This document shows positions 1-7,503 of a DNA stretch of 12,287 bases, in pieces. Position 1 is the first letter of the stretch; each line of letters opens with the position of its first letter. The notes under the pieces were generated by a model. It saw only the letters and a program-made list of their open reading frames with translations. It searched no databases and had not been told where the DNA came from. Source of the DNA: JBGOUJ01 sp041477005 (GTDB lineage: Bacteria > Acidobacteriota > Terriglobia > Bryobacterales > JACQDG01); the NCBI GenBank assembly GCA_041477005.1, contig JBGOUJ010000179.1, positions 1-12,287 on the forward strand, written 5' to 3'. The translations under genes and the position numbers were made by a program.

Positions 1-1250
<1,250 letters not shown>

Positions 1251-1272
<22 letters not shown>

Positions 1273-1580
1273 GGGGCGCACGGGCAGATTTGCCGCAGGT
1301 GCTCGAACGAGTATATACCGGTCGTGTGGCCGTCGTTCCACAGGAATCGCAAGGCGTAGCGGCCGACCGGCTCGACGCCGTCCATTTTCAGAACCTTCTT
1401 GAACATCTGGAAGGGCGCCGCCGGCTCAGCCGGCTTCTGTTCCGCGTTGGTGCACGTGGCGCAGGGACACCACTCCCGCAAGTATTCCAGCATGTACTGG
1501 CTGCGATGGCCGTCCGACCAGTCAATGGTCACGCCGGAAGAGAGAGAGACATCGATGTTCTTAGGATCCGAGGAAGGCAT
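1251..1580 (-). CDS. DUF971 family small protein (GBBH-like N-terminal domain)
   Basis: The 109-residue product matches the DUF971 pattern, the fold also found at the N-terminus of gamma-butyrobetaine hydroxylases. It has IDWSDGH (about 19-25), then LREWCPCATC (34-43), then GRYALRFLWNDGHTTGIYS (73-91), and ends in LRQICPCAPC (95-104). The two CPCxxC clusters could bind metal, but no biochemical role is firmly established, and I infer none. I chose ATG 1580, which lies 19 bases after the relA stop. The frame extends upstream to GTG 1634, but those 18 extra residues are read from inside the relA 3' end and match nothing in the family. Neither start has a good Shine-Dalgarno, so translation may be coupled to relA. 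The TGA at 1251 lies inside the start of the biotin carboxylase gene. The order relA, DUF971, carboxylase suggests a shared transcript. Confidence 0.85.
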
Positions 1581-1599
1581 TGACGAGAAATCAGCAAAT

Positions 1600-3810
1600 C
1601 TAAAGTTTGTGAACTCTCTCCACGTCGCGGACACCCGAGATGCGGCGCATGGCGCCTAGGATGCGCTCCAGTTGCTTCATGTTCTGGACCTCCAGCGTCA
1701 TCTCGATCATGGCGGAGCGGCCTATATCGGTCGAGGCCTCGACGCTGGTGATGTTGGTGTTGTCGTTGGAGAGGATGCTGGTTACCTCGTTGAGCAGGCC
1801 GGGGCGGTCGTCGGTGTGGATGGTCAGGCGGACCGGGTAGGTAGCATCGGTGCTCTTGGCCCACTCGACATCGATGCGGCGCTCGGCCTCGTACATCAGG
1901 TTTTCCACGTTGGGGCAGGTTTTGGAGTGCACCGCGACGCCCTTTCCTCGGGTCACGTAGCCGACGATAGGCTCCCCCTTGATCGGGTTGCAGCAACCGG
2001 CGCGGTAGACCAGCAGATCGTCGATGCCTTTCACCTTGAGCGTCGTATCGCCGGACACCACGTGGGGCTGGGGGCGGGCGCTGACCTTGCCGGAACGGTC
2101 TGCGGTCTCCTCGCCCGGCGATTGGTGGGGGCCAAGCTTGCCCAGCACCTGGCGCGCCGAATACTTGCCGTAGCCGAGCGCCGCCAGCAGGTCTTCCATC
2201 TGGCTGCACCCGTAATCGGCGGCCACGCGCTCCAGGGCCTCTTCCGGGATCTTGCCCAGGCTCACGCCGGCCCGCCGAGCTTCCCTCTCCAGCAGCTTGG
2301 AGCCGATCTCGACCGCCTTCGACCGCTGGTTGATGTTGATCCAGTGCTTGATCTTGTTGCGAGCGCGCGAGGTCTTCACCAGGGCCAGCCAGTCGCGGCT
2401 GGGCGTGTGGCCGGCCTGGGTCAGGATTTCGACGATGTCGCCGTTGCGCAGCTTGTACTTGAGCGGCACGATCCGGCCGTTCACCTTGGCCCCCACGCAG
2501 GTATGGCCGACCTCCGTGTGGATGGCGTAGGCGAAATCGATGGGTGAGGCATCGCGGGGCAGGATGATGACCTTGCCCTGCGGGGTGAAGATATAGACCT
2601 CTTCCGGGTAGAGATCGATCTTGAGGGTGGAGAGGAAGTCGCCCGGATCCTGCATGTCCCGCTGCCACTCCACGAGCTGCCGCAGCCAGGCCATCCGCTG
2701 CTCGTCCATCATGGGCCCTTTGTGGCCCTCTTTGTATTTCCAGTGGGCGGCGATGCCTTCTTCGGCCAGCCCATGCATCTCCTCGGTACGGATCTGGACT
2801 TCGAACGGCTGGCCGTGGTGGCTGATGACCGAGGTGTGCAGGGACTGGTAGAGGTTGGGGCGCGGCATGGCGATGAAGTCCTTGATGCGGCCGGGCACGG
2901 GCCGCCAGTAGTTGTGAATCACCCCCAGCCCGGCGTAGCAGTTTTTCACCGAGTCGGTGATGATGCGCAGGGCGAGCAAATCGTAGACTTCATCGAGGGT
3001 GCAGTGCTGGCGCTTCAGCTTCTGGTAGATCGAATAGTAGCGCTTGATGCGGCCCTCGACCCGGGCCGGCACGTCGGCCTCGGCCAGCTTGGCGACAACC
3101 TCCTTCGTGATTTCTTCCAGAAACTCCTCGTTGGCGTGACGCTTGGACTCCATCTGCTGGCTGAGCTCGTGAAAGGCGGGCGGGTCGAGGTAGGCGAAGG
3201 CCAGGTCCTCGAGCTCGCCGCGGACTTTGCCCATGCCGAGCCGCAGAGCGATGGGAGCGTAGATTTCCAGCGTCTCGCGCGCAACGCGCTCCCTCTTTTC
3301 CTCCGGCAGGTACTGGAGGGTCCGCATGTTGTGCAGGCGGTCGGCGAGCTTGACCAGGATGACGCGAATGTCGGTCACCATGGCCAGCAGCATCTTGCGG
3401 AAGCTCTCGGCCTGACGCGCCTCGGCGGAGTAGAAATCGAGCTTACTCAGCTTGGTGACCCCGTCCACGCAGTGGGCCACTTCTTTGCCGAACTCCTTCT
3501 CGATCTCAGCGACGGTCGCGGAGGTGTCCTCGACTACGTCGTGCAGCAGACCGGTGGCCAGGCTAACCTGGTCCATGCGCATGTCGGCAAGGAAATGGGC
3601 CACTTCCAGGGGATGGACCATGAAGGGCTCGCCGGAACGGCGCTTCTGCAGCCGGTGGCGCTCGGCGGCGAAGTCGTAAGCCCGGCGCAGGGGGGTCAGG
3701 TCGTCTTTGGGTCGCGCCTGGCGGACCTTCTCCTCGAGTTCCCGGAATCGCTCCAGGACACCACTCGGATCGGAGGCTGCCGGTTGGTCCGCTATGGCGG
3801 GATCGGGCAT
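1600..3810 (-). CDS. relA: Bifunctional (p)ppGpp synthetase/hydrolase (Rel/RelA-SpoT family)
   Basis: The product makes and degrades the stringent-response alarmones ppGpp and pppGpp in the cytoplasm, normally on the ribosome. At 736 residues it is full length. The hydrolase domain (about 40-200) has the HD-fold residues His66 in MVHP, His90-Asp91 in LLHDVVEDT and Asp156 in LADRLHNM. The synthetase domain (about 250-360) has GRIKRYYSIYQK, YDLLALRI, YQSLHT and EVQIRTEEMH. Residues 308-311 read RIKD, the RxKD form typical of bifunctional enzymes rather than the ExDD of synthetase-only RelA. A TGS domain (about 400-464) follows, then a helical segment, a zinc-finger region with AGCCNP (604-609), His628 and Cys632, and a C-terminal ACT domain (about 658-735, DDRPGLLNEV). 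All catalytic motifs are intact, so both activities are predicted. Start ATG 3810 is the first good Met, with only a weak Shine-Dalgarno. A repeat-rich leader of about 200 bases precedes it. Confidence 0.97.
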   Translation of the reverse strand: MPDPAIADQPAASDPSGVLERFRELEEKVRQARPKDDLTPLRRAYDFAAERHRLQKRRSGEPFMVHPLEVAHFLADMRMDQVSLATGLLHDVVEDTSATVAEIEKEFGKEVAHCVDGVTKLSKLDFYSAEARQAESFRKMLLAMVTDIRVILVKLADRLHNMRTLQYLPEEKRERVARETLEIYAPIALRLGMGKVRGELEDLAFAYLDPPAFHELSQQMESKRHANEEFLEEITKEVVAKLAEADVPARVEGRIKRYYSIYQKLKRQHCTLDEVYDLLALRIITDSVKNCYAGLGVIHNYWRPVPGRIKDFIAMPRPNLYQSLHTSVISHHGQPFEVQIRTEEMHGLAEEGIAAHWKYKEGHKGPMMDEQRMAWLRQLVEWQRDMQDPGDFLSTLKIDLYPEEVYIFTPQGKVIILPRDASPIDFAYAIHTEVGHTCVGAKVNGRIVPLKYKLRNGDIVEILTQAGHTPSRDWLALVKTSRARNKIKHWININQRSKAVEIGSKLLEREARRAGVSLGKIPEEALERVAADYGCSQMEDLLAALGYGKYSARQVLGKLGPHQSPGEETADRSGKVSARPQPHVVSGDTTLKVKGIDDLLVYRAGCCNPIKGEPIVGYVTRGKGVAVHSKTCPNVENLMYEAERRIDVEWAKSTDATYPVRLTIHTDDRPGLLNEVTSILSNDNTNITSVEASTDIGRSAMIEMTLEVQNMKQLERILGAMRRISGVRDVERVHKL

Positions 3811-3817
3811 GAAAGGA

Positions 3818-4012
3818 AGCCATCAGCCGTCAAAGGCAGCGCAGCTATCGGCCGTCAGCTTCCCGCAACCCCGTGGGGGCTGCTCTACGTTTGCTGACCC
3901 TGACAGCCAAAAACAGGCCCTGACCCATCAGCTTCCAGCTTTCAGAAACCACCGCAACCTTCCCATTCGAGGCCGATTGCTGATGGCTAAAGGCCGACGG
4001 CTGACAGCTATC
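3818..4012. repeat. Degenerate short repeats and inverted copies in the relA leader
   Basis: The 245-base gap 3811-4055 holds no credible gene. It carries several copies of a loose AGC-YATCAGC-CGTC theme: agccatcagccgtc at 3818-3831, agctatcggccgtcagcttc at 3843-3862, and ccatcagcttccagctttca at 3925-3944. Copies in the opposite direction include gctgatggct at 3979-3988 and ggccgacggctgacagct around 3992-4009. The ten bases agccatcagc at 3818-3827 are exactly complementary to 3979-3988, so the leader RNA could fold end to end. I recall similar GCTGAT/GCTGAC runs as dispersed intergenic repeats in other bacteria, but that needs a genome comparison. Confidence 0.55.
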
Positions 4013-4016
4013 CAGT

Positions 4017-4022
4017 ATTATA
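4017..4022 (-). promoter_or_regulatory. Possible -10 element of a relA promoter
   Basis: Read on the minus strand, these six bases are a perfect TATAAT, followed by AC. They lie about 210 bases upstream of the relA start and about 35 bases past the stop of the TPR gene, in the only sizeable gap between the two gene groups. No convincing -35 box sits 16-18 bases upstream; the hexamer at a 17-base spacing reads CAGCTT. Position supports a promoter, but one good hexamer is weak evidence. Confidence 0.35.
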
Positions 4023-4055
4023 GCTCGGTAAGCGGAGGGAAGCTGGCCGGACGGC

Positions 4056-4892
4056 TCACCCGGTCTTCGGGGTGGCCGTGCGTTCGGTCTTCTTCTTCTT
4101 GACGTCGAGGGTCCTCTGCATCCACGTCTCGGCCTGGGCGGTCAGTTTCTTACTCTCATCCACCGTCTCGGCGATGTCGGCCTGCTGGCGATAGAGCAGG
4201 CTTAGATAGCCCATGGCGTCCTCATAATTGGGGTCGATGGCCAGGGCCTTCTGGGCAACCTCGATCCCTTCCTTGATGGCAGCGTCGGTGTCGTCCTTGA
4301 GCTGCTCGCGGGCCTTCTTGTCTTTAATCGGGCCGGGCTCGTCGGGCCGCATGCCGGTCTTGGCGCGCGTCCTGGTGTTCCGGTCGTAGGCCTTGGCCCA
4401 GTCGATGACGGCGATGTTGTAGTAGGCTTCCTTCTTGTTCGGGTTCAGTTGAATGAGCTTCAAGTACCATTTCTTGGCGTCATCCAACCGGCCGAAGTTG
4501 ACCTCGGCGCCGGTCTTGGCCTGGTTGTAACAGAGCGAGCCGAGCATATCCACCGCCAACTGGTTGTTGGGGTCCCGCTCCAGCACATCCATGAAGCCCT
4601 TCATGGCGGCCTCGGCGTTGCGCTTGTTCTCCTCCGAATCGGCGCCGGGCACGTACTGGCTCATGTAGGTGCTGGCCAGGTAGAGCCGGGCGTTCAAGAA
4701 GTTCGGGTCCAGTTGGATGGCCGTCTTGAAGTGTTCGACCGCCTGGGGGTAGTTTGCGCTCTTGAAAGCGTTGATGCCTTTGTTGAGCTGGTCGCGGGCT
4801 CGCAAAGATTGAATGGCGTTGCCGCAACCGGCCCCCCAGATCACCAGCGCCGATACCGCCGCGGCAGACAGCAGTACGTTGTAACGCTTCAT
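4056..4892 (-). CDS. TPR-repeat lipoprotein
   Basis: This is a 278-residue exported protein. The signal peptide MKRYNVLLSAAAVSALVIWG is followed by AGC at 21-23, so Cys23 is a likely lipidation site, although the -3 residue is Gly rather than the usual Leu. After the anchor come four or more tetratricopeptide repeats, at about 34-67 (NYPQAVEHFKTAIQLDPN), 94-127 (DVLERDPNN), 136-167 (KKWYLKLIQLNPNKKEAYYN) and 205-238 (AQKALAIDPNYEDAMGYLSL). The tail is rich in Lys and Thr. TPRs bind proteins, so it probably acts as a periplasm-facing scaffold, perhaps for the TonB-ExbBD complex encoded just upstream; that partner is inferred from position. I chose ATG 4892 because a G-rich Shine-Dalgarno (AGGGGGG) sits about 7 bases before it. 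A GTG at 4898 would fall right on that site. The start is 10 bases after the exbD stop. Confidence 0.88.
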   Translation of the reverse strand: MKRYNVLLSAAAVSALVIWGAGCGNAIQSLRARDQLNKGINAFKSANYPQAVEHFKTAIQLDPNFLNARLYLASTYMSQYVPGADSEENKRNAEAAMKGFMDVLERDPNNQLAVDMLGSLCYNQAKTGAEVNFGRLDDAKKWYLKLIQLNPNKKEAYYNIAVIDWAKAYDRNTRTRAKTGMRPDEPGPIKDKKAREQLKDDTDAAIKEGIEVAQKALAIDPNYEDAMGYLSLLYRQQADIAETVDESKKLTAQAETWMQRTLDVKKKKTERTATPKTG

Positions 4893-4902
4893 CTCCACCC
4901 CC

Positions 4903-5325
4903 CTATTGGCCCGCCTCGATCTTAGCGGTGATCAAGCCGATCTTGTCAATCCCAGCACCCTTGGCGATGTCGATCACCTCGGCCACGTCGATAAAATTCA
5001 GGTTGGAGTCGCCCTTCACGAACACCAGCCGCTCGGCGCGCGTCTTGAAGATGTCCTCCAGCTTCTGCTGCAGCAACCGTTTGTCGACGGGCTCCTGGTT
5101 GATCGAAATCTTGTTGCCGGTGTCGATCGAAACCACCACGGTGCGGATGTTGTCCTGCTGCTGCTGCTGGTTGGGATTGGGCTGCGGCACCAGCGCCTCC
5201 AGGCCTTTCGGCTTGCTGGGCGCAACGATCATGAAGATGATCAGCATTACCAGCAGCACGTCGATCAGTGGCGTCATGTTGATGTCCGACATCGCGCCAC
5301 GCTTTCCTCCCACTGCCATTGCCAT
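4903..5325 (-). CDS. exbD: ExbD/TolR family proton-channel component (second paralogue)
   Basis: ExbD/TolR proteins form the ion-conducting stator with ExbB/TolQ and pass proton-motive energy to TonB or TolA. The 140-residue product has the normal layout: a short cytoplasmic N-terminus, one membrane helix (about 18-36) opening with DINMTPLIDVLLV, and a periplasmic domain of about 100 residues ending in GIDKIGLITAKIEAG. Asp22 is the conserved proton-carrying Asp (Asp23 in TolR). The linker after the helix contains PQPNPN followed by five Gln (53-57), encoded by five CAG codons at 5155-5169. I chose ATG 5325 because AGAGGAGA lies about 7 bases upstream. The frame runs back to GTG 5352, but that start has no such site and would place the ribosome binding site inside the gene. 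It differs clearly from the exbD gene upstream, so the pair is an old duplication. Confidence 0.93.
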   Translation of the reverse strand: MAMAVGGKRGAMSDINMTPLIDVLLVMLIIFMIVAPSKPKGLEALVPQPNPNQQQQQDNIRTVVVSIDTGNKISINQEPVDKRLLQQKLEDIFKTRAERLVFVKGDSNLNFIDVAEVIDIAKGAGIDKIGLITAKIEAGQ

Positions 5326-5352
5326 ACGAGTATTCTCCTCTGGTTCCAACAC

Positions 5353-5372
5353 CGACCGCTCTCTCGCGGTCG
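5353..5372. other. Stem-loop between the two exbD genes
   Basis: The seven bases CGACCGC (5353-5359) and GCGGTCG (5366-5372) are perfect inverted copies with a six-base loop. The structure fills much of the 63-base spacer between the two exbD genes and lies about 15 bases ahead of the second gene's Shine-Dalgarno in the mRNA. No T-run follows on the transcribed strand, so a terminator is unlikely. A role in mRNA processing or in balancing the two genes is possible but inferred. Confidence 0.5.
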
Positions 5373-5388
5373 CGGCTCGAAAAGAAAA

Positions 5389-5838
5389 TTACGGCGCGGA
5401 GCCGGGGCCCGCCTGGCTTCCTTCTACCTTCTCCGTCAGCAGACCGATCTGGTCCACGCCGGCCGTGCGGATGTTATCGACGACCTCCACCACCACGCCA
5501 TACTTGGCCCGGGAGTCGCTGTTCACGTAGACCATCTTGTCCAGCTTGTTGCTGATCAGGTCCTTGACTTTCGGGCCCAGATCCGCGGGCGGCATCTGGG
5601 TTTTGCCGAGGTAGACCTTACCATCGCGGGTGACGGCCACGATGACCGCGTCATCCCTGTCGGCCGGGGCCATGGTGGAAGGGTTGTGGGCCTTTACCCG
5701 GTCCACGCTGACGCCCTTGGTCAGCATCGGGGTGATGACGATAAAAATGATCAAGAGCACCAGCATGACGTCGACCATCGGCGTCACGTTGATGTCGGCT
5801 ATGGTGCCGCCTCTGGCACCGCCGGATGACAAAGCCAT
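5389..5838 (-). CDS. exbD: ExbD/TolR family proton-channel component (first paralogue)
   Basis: This is the first of two adjacent ExbD/TolR-type subunits of a proton-driven energy transducer. At 149 residues it has a short cytoplasmic N-terminus (MALSSGGARGG), then IADINVTPMVDVMLVLLIIF leading into a single membrane helix (about 18-38). Asp23 aligns with the essential membrane Asp of TolR. The periplasmic domain contains KVYLGKTQMPPADLG and ends in GVDQIGLLTEKVEG, a typical ExbD close. ATG 5838 is preceded by AAAGGAG at about 7 bases, so the start is well supported. It follows exbB by 81 bases, a spacer that holds a strong hairpin. It and the downstream paralogue differ in the linker and C-terminus, so the complex may use a mixed ExbD pair or two alternative ones. 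Confidence 0.93.
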   Translation of the reverse strand: MALSSGGARGGTIADINVTPMVDVMLVLLIIFIVITPMLTKGVSVDRVKAHNPSTMAPADRDDAVIVAVTRDGKVYLGKTQMPPADLGPKVKDLISNKLDKMVYVNSDSRAKYGVVVEVVDNIRTAGVDQIGLLTEKVEGSQAGPGSAP

Positions 5839-5857
5839 GACAATACTCCTTTATCCT

Positions 5858-5895
5858 GGACCGCAGGGGTGCGAGCTCCCGCGCCCCCTGGGTCC
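5858..5895. other. GC-rich stem-loop between exbB and exbD
   Basis: GGACC-G-CAGGGG on the left pairs with CCCCTGGGTCC on the right: eleven base pairs with one bulged base, extended inward by a further GCG/CGC. In the mRNA it comes just before the AAAGGAG ribosome binding site of the first exbD (5845-5850). The bases after the 3' arm read AGGATAAAGG, with no U-run, so it does not look like an intrinsic terminator. It could affect mRNA stability or subunit stoichiometry. Confidence 0.55.
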
Positions 5896-5919
5896 GTCAC
5901 GATTCGCCGGAACGGAACC

Positions 5920-6654
5920 TTACTTGCGCCCCTTCTGCTGCGAGCGCTTGATGAAGTAGTCGATCAGCTCCGAGCTGGAGTTGTCCATCTCGACGTTGAA
6001 GGATTCCACGCGGGTCGTGAACACGTTGAACATCCACACCGCAGGCACTGCCACAAACAACCCGATAGCGGTGGTCACCAGCGCTTCGGAAATGCCGCTG
6101 GCCACCGCGCCGAGGCCGGCCGCCTTCTCGCTGGCGATGCCTTTGAAGGCGTTGATGATGCCGACCACGGTCCCGAACAGCCCCACGAAGGGAGCTGTCG
6201 AGCCGATCGTGGCCAAGCCGCTCAGGCCGCGCTTCAGCTCCGCCTGCACGATCGCCTCGGCGCGCTGCAGCGCGCGCTTAGAGGCCTCGATGTATTCGCC
6301 CGGGATGTCGGAGCTCAGCTCGTGCGCTTGGAACTCCTGCAGGCCCGCCGTCACCACCTTGGCCAAGTGGCTCTTCTTGTGCCGCTCGGCGATCTTGACC
6401 GCTTCATCCAGTTTGCCTTCGCGCAAGGCGCCGGCCACCGCCGGGGCGAAAGCCCGCGACTGTTTCCGCGCGGCTGAAAAAGCCAGCCAGCGGTCGATCA
6501 TCACCCCGATAGACCAGGCCGACATGATGAACAGCACGATCACCACCGACCGCGCCGCCCATGCCATCTGGTTCCACAGCGATACCGGGTCCCAACCGAT
6601 TGTCTGGGCTTCCTGCAACAGCAGCATGCTCCAATTGGACATTAGACAAAACAT
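5920..6654 (-). CDS. exbB: ExbB/TolQ/MotA family proton-channel protein
   Basis: ExbB/TolQ is the multi-helix part of the inner-membrane motor that harvests the proton gradient with ExbD and powers TonB. At 244 residues it has family-typical length, with three membrane segments: about 34-56 (SVVIVLFIMSAWSIGVMIDR), 146-170 (LATIGSTAPFVGLFGTVVGI) and 188-213 (SEALVTTAIGLFVAVPAVWM). The cytoplasmic loop of about 90 residues between helices 1 and 2 is rich in charged residues, as expected. STAPFVGLFGTVVGIINAF and the ALVTTAIGL region are the family signatures. A strong AGGAGGA lies 10 bases before ATG 6654, the chosen start. Another ATG at 6664 abuts that site and is in a different frame, so it is unlikely to be used. 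The neighbouring tonB and exbD genes favour an ExbB role over TolQ or MotA. Confidence 0.94.
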   Translation of the reverse strand: MFCLMSNWSMLLLQEAQTIGWDPVSLWNQMAWAARSVVIVLFIMSAWSIGVMIDRWLAFSAARKQSRAFAPAVAGALREGKLDEAVKIAERHKKSHLAKVVTAGLQEFQAHELSSDIPGEYIEASKRALQRAEAIVQAELKRGLSGLATIGSTAPFVGLFGTVVGIINAFKGIASEKAAGLGAVASGISEALVTTAIGLFVAVPAVWMFNVFTTRVESFNVEMDNSSSELIDYFIKRSQQKGRK

Positions 6655-6738
6655 GTACTTTCATTCCTCCTGTGCGAATCGTGTCCTTAACCTCTACACC
6701 CCTCCGGCCCCACGCGAGCTCGGCGGCGGCCCGGAAAA

Positions 6739-7488
6739 CTACTGGCTCAGCGTGAAGTTCACGTCGATCTGGGTAATTACCTCCACCGGCTCGCTATTGA
6801 GCAGAGTCGGCTTATACCTCCACTGCTTGACGGCTTCCAGGGCCGCCGGGATCAGCAGCGGGTGGCCGCTGACCACCGTCAACTGCTGGATAAGGCCCTC
6901 CTTGTCGATGATGGCGTTCAGCTTGACCGTTCCCTGAATGCGAGCCTGCTTCGCCAGCGGCGGGTAGCTGGGTTTGGGAGCGTTGATCAAGTTGGCCTTC
7001 TGCACGTTGCCGCCCACGCGGATGCGCTGGGGCGCCGCCTTGGGGGCTTCCACCTTGGGCGGCGGCGGCGGCGCTACGGGAGCGTTCGCAATGATGCCGC
7101 CGATCACTCCCCCCATGGCGCCACCGGCGATTCCACCCGGCACTCCGCCGACCACTCCGGCGATAGCGGCCGAAGGCGGGGTGTCGCTCTCTTCGATGAT
7201 CTGCACCTTCTTGGGGATCGCCTTGGGCTGCATCAGCTTGCCGGCGTCAAATTCGCGCGGAATGACCTTCTGCACCTTCACCACGGGAGGCGGCGGCGCC
7301 GGCGGCGGGGGCGGCGGCGGCGCCACCAGGTAGGACATCAACTGATACGCCGGCAAGGTGTCGGTATAGATTAACGGAATCAGGATGCCGATCGCGAGCC
7401 CGAGGCATTCCAGCAGGAACGAGAACACCACGGTGTACTTGGTCTTGGTCTTCGTTCCTTGCAAGTCGAGCAAACTCTGTTCAAACAT
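6739..7488 (-). CDS. tonB: TonB family energy transducer
   Basis: TonB spans the periplasm and passes energy from ExbBD to outer-membrane transporters. The 249-residue product has a cytoplasmic N-terminus, one membrane anchor (about 18-41, VVFSFLLECLGLAIGILIPL), a Pro-rich segment (56-68, mostly Pro), a Gly-rich segment (about 111-133, including VGGVPGGIAGGAMGGVIGGI), a second Pro run (140-144) and a C-terminal TonB domain (about 170-249). That domain has the expected PSYPPLAKQARIQGTVKL, AALEAVKQWRYKPTLLN and a final strand ending NFTLSQ. ATG 7488 has GGAGGG about 6-7 bases upstream and follows the secF stop by 15 bases. The anchor and linker style match TonB proteins I associate with Acidobacteriota. 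It is followed by exbB after 84 bases, so the motor and transducer are probably made together. Confidence 0.93.
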   Translation of the reverse strand: MFEQSLLDLQGTKTKTKYTVVFSFLLECLGLAIGILIPLIYTDTLPAYQLMSYLVAPPPPPPPAPPPPVVKVQKVIPREFDAGKLMQPKAIPKKVQIIEESDTPPSAAIAGVVGGVPGGIAGGAMGGVIGGIIANAPVAPPPPPKVEAPKAAPQRIRVGGNVQKANLINAPKPSYPPLAKQARIQGTVKLNAIIDKEGLIQQLTVVSGHPLLIPAALEAVKQWRYKPTLLNSEPVEVITQIDVNFTLSQ

Positions 7489-7503
7489 GGTGTCCCTCCT
7501 CAG

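Noticed and set aside
1529..2668. 379-codon minus-strand frame inside relA
   Set aside because: Same strand but shifted frame of relA. The relA frame carries the TGS, zinc-finger and ACT motifs over this span without a break, so this is not a frameshift or second gene.
2722..3897. 391-codon plus-strand frame opposite relA
   Set aside because: Antisense shadow of the HD and synthetase domains; no motif and no ribosome binding context.
5858..5895. Intrinsic terminator between exbB and exbD
   Set aside because: The hairpin is strong but is not followed by a U-run on the transcribed strand, and the next gene continues the same system with a good ribosome binding site.
6404..6664. Alternative gene starting at ATG 6664 just before exbB
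   Set aside because: The ribosome binding site touches this ATG with no spacing, and the frame is a shadow of exbB without motifs.
7288..7323. Possible frameshift or assembly error in the GC-repeat part of tonB
   Set aside because: The frame continues from a normal membrane anchor through the linker into a complete TonB domain, so the repeat is intact coding sequence.
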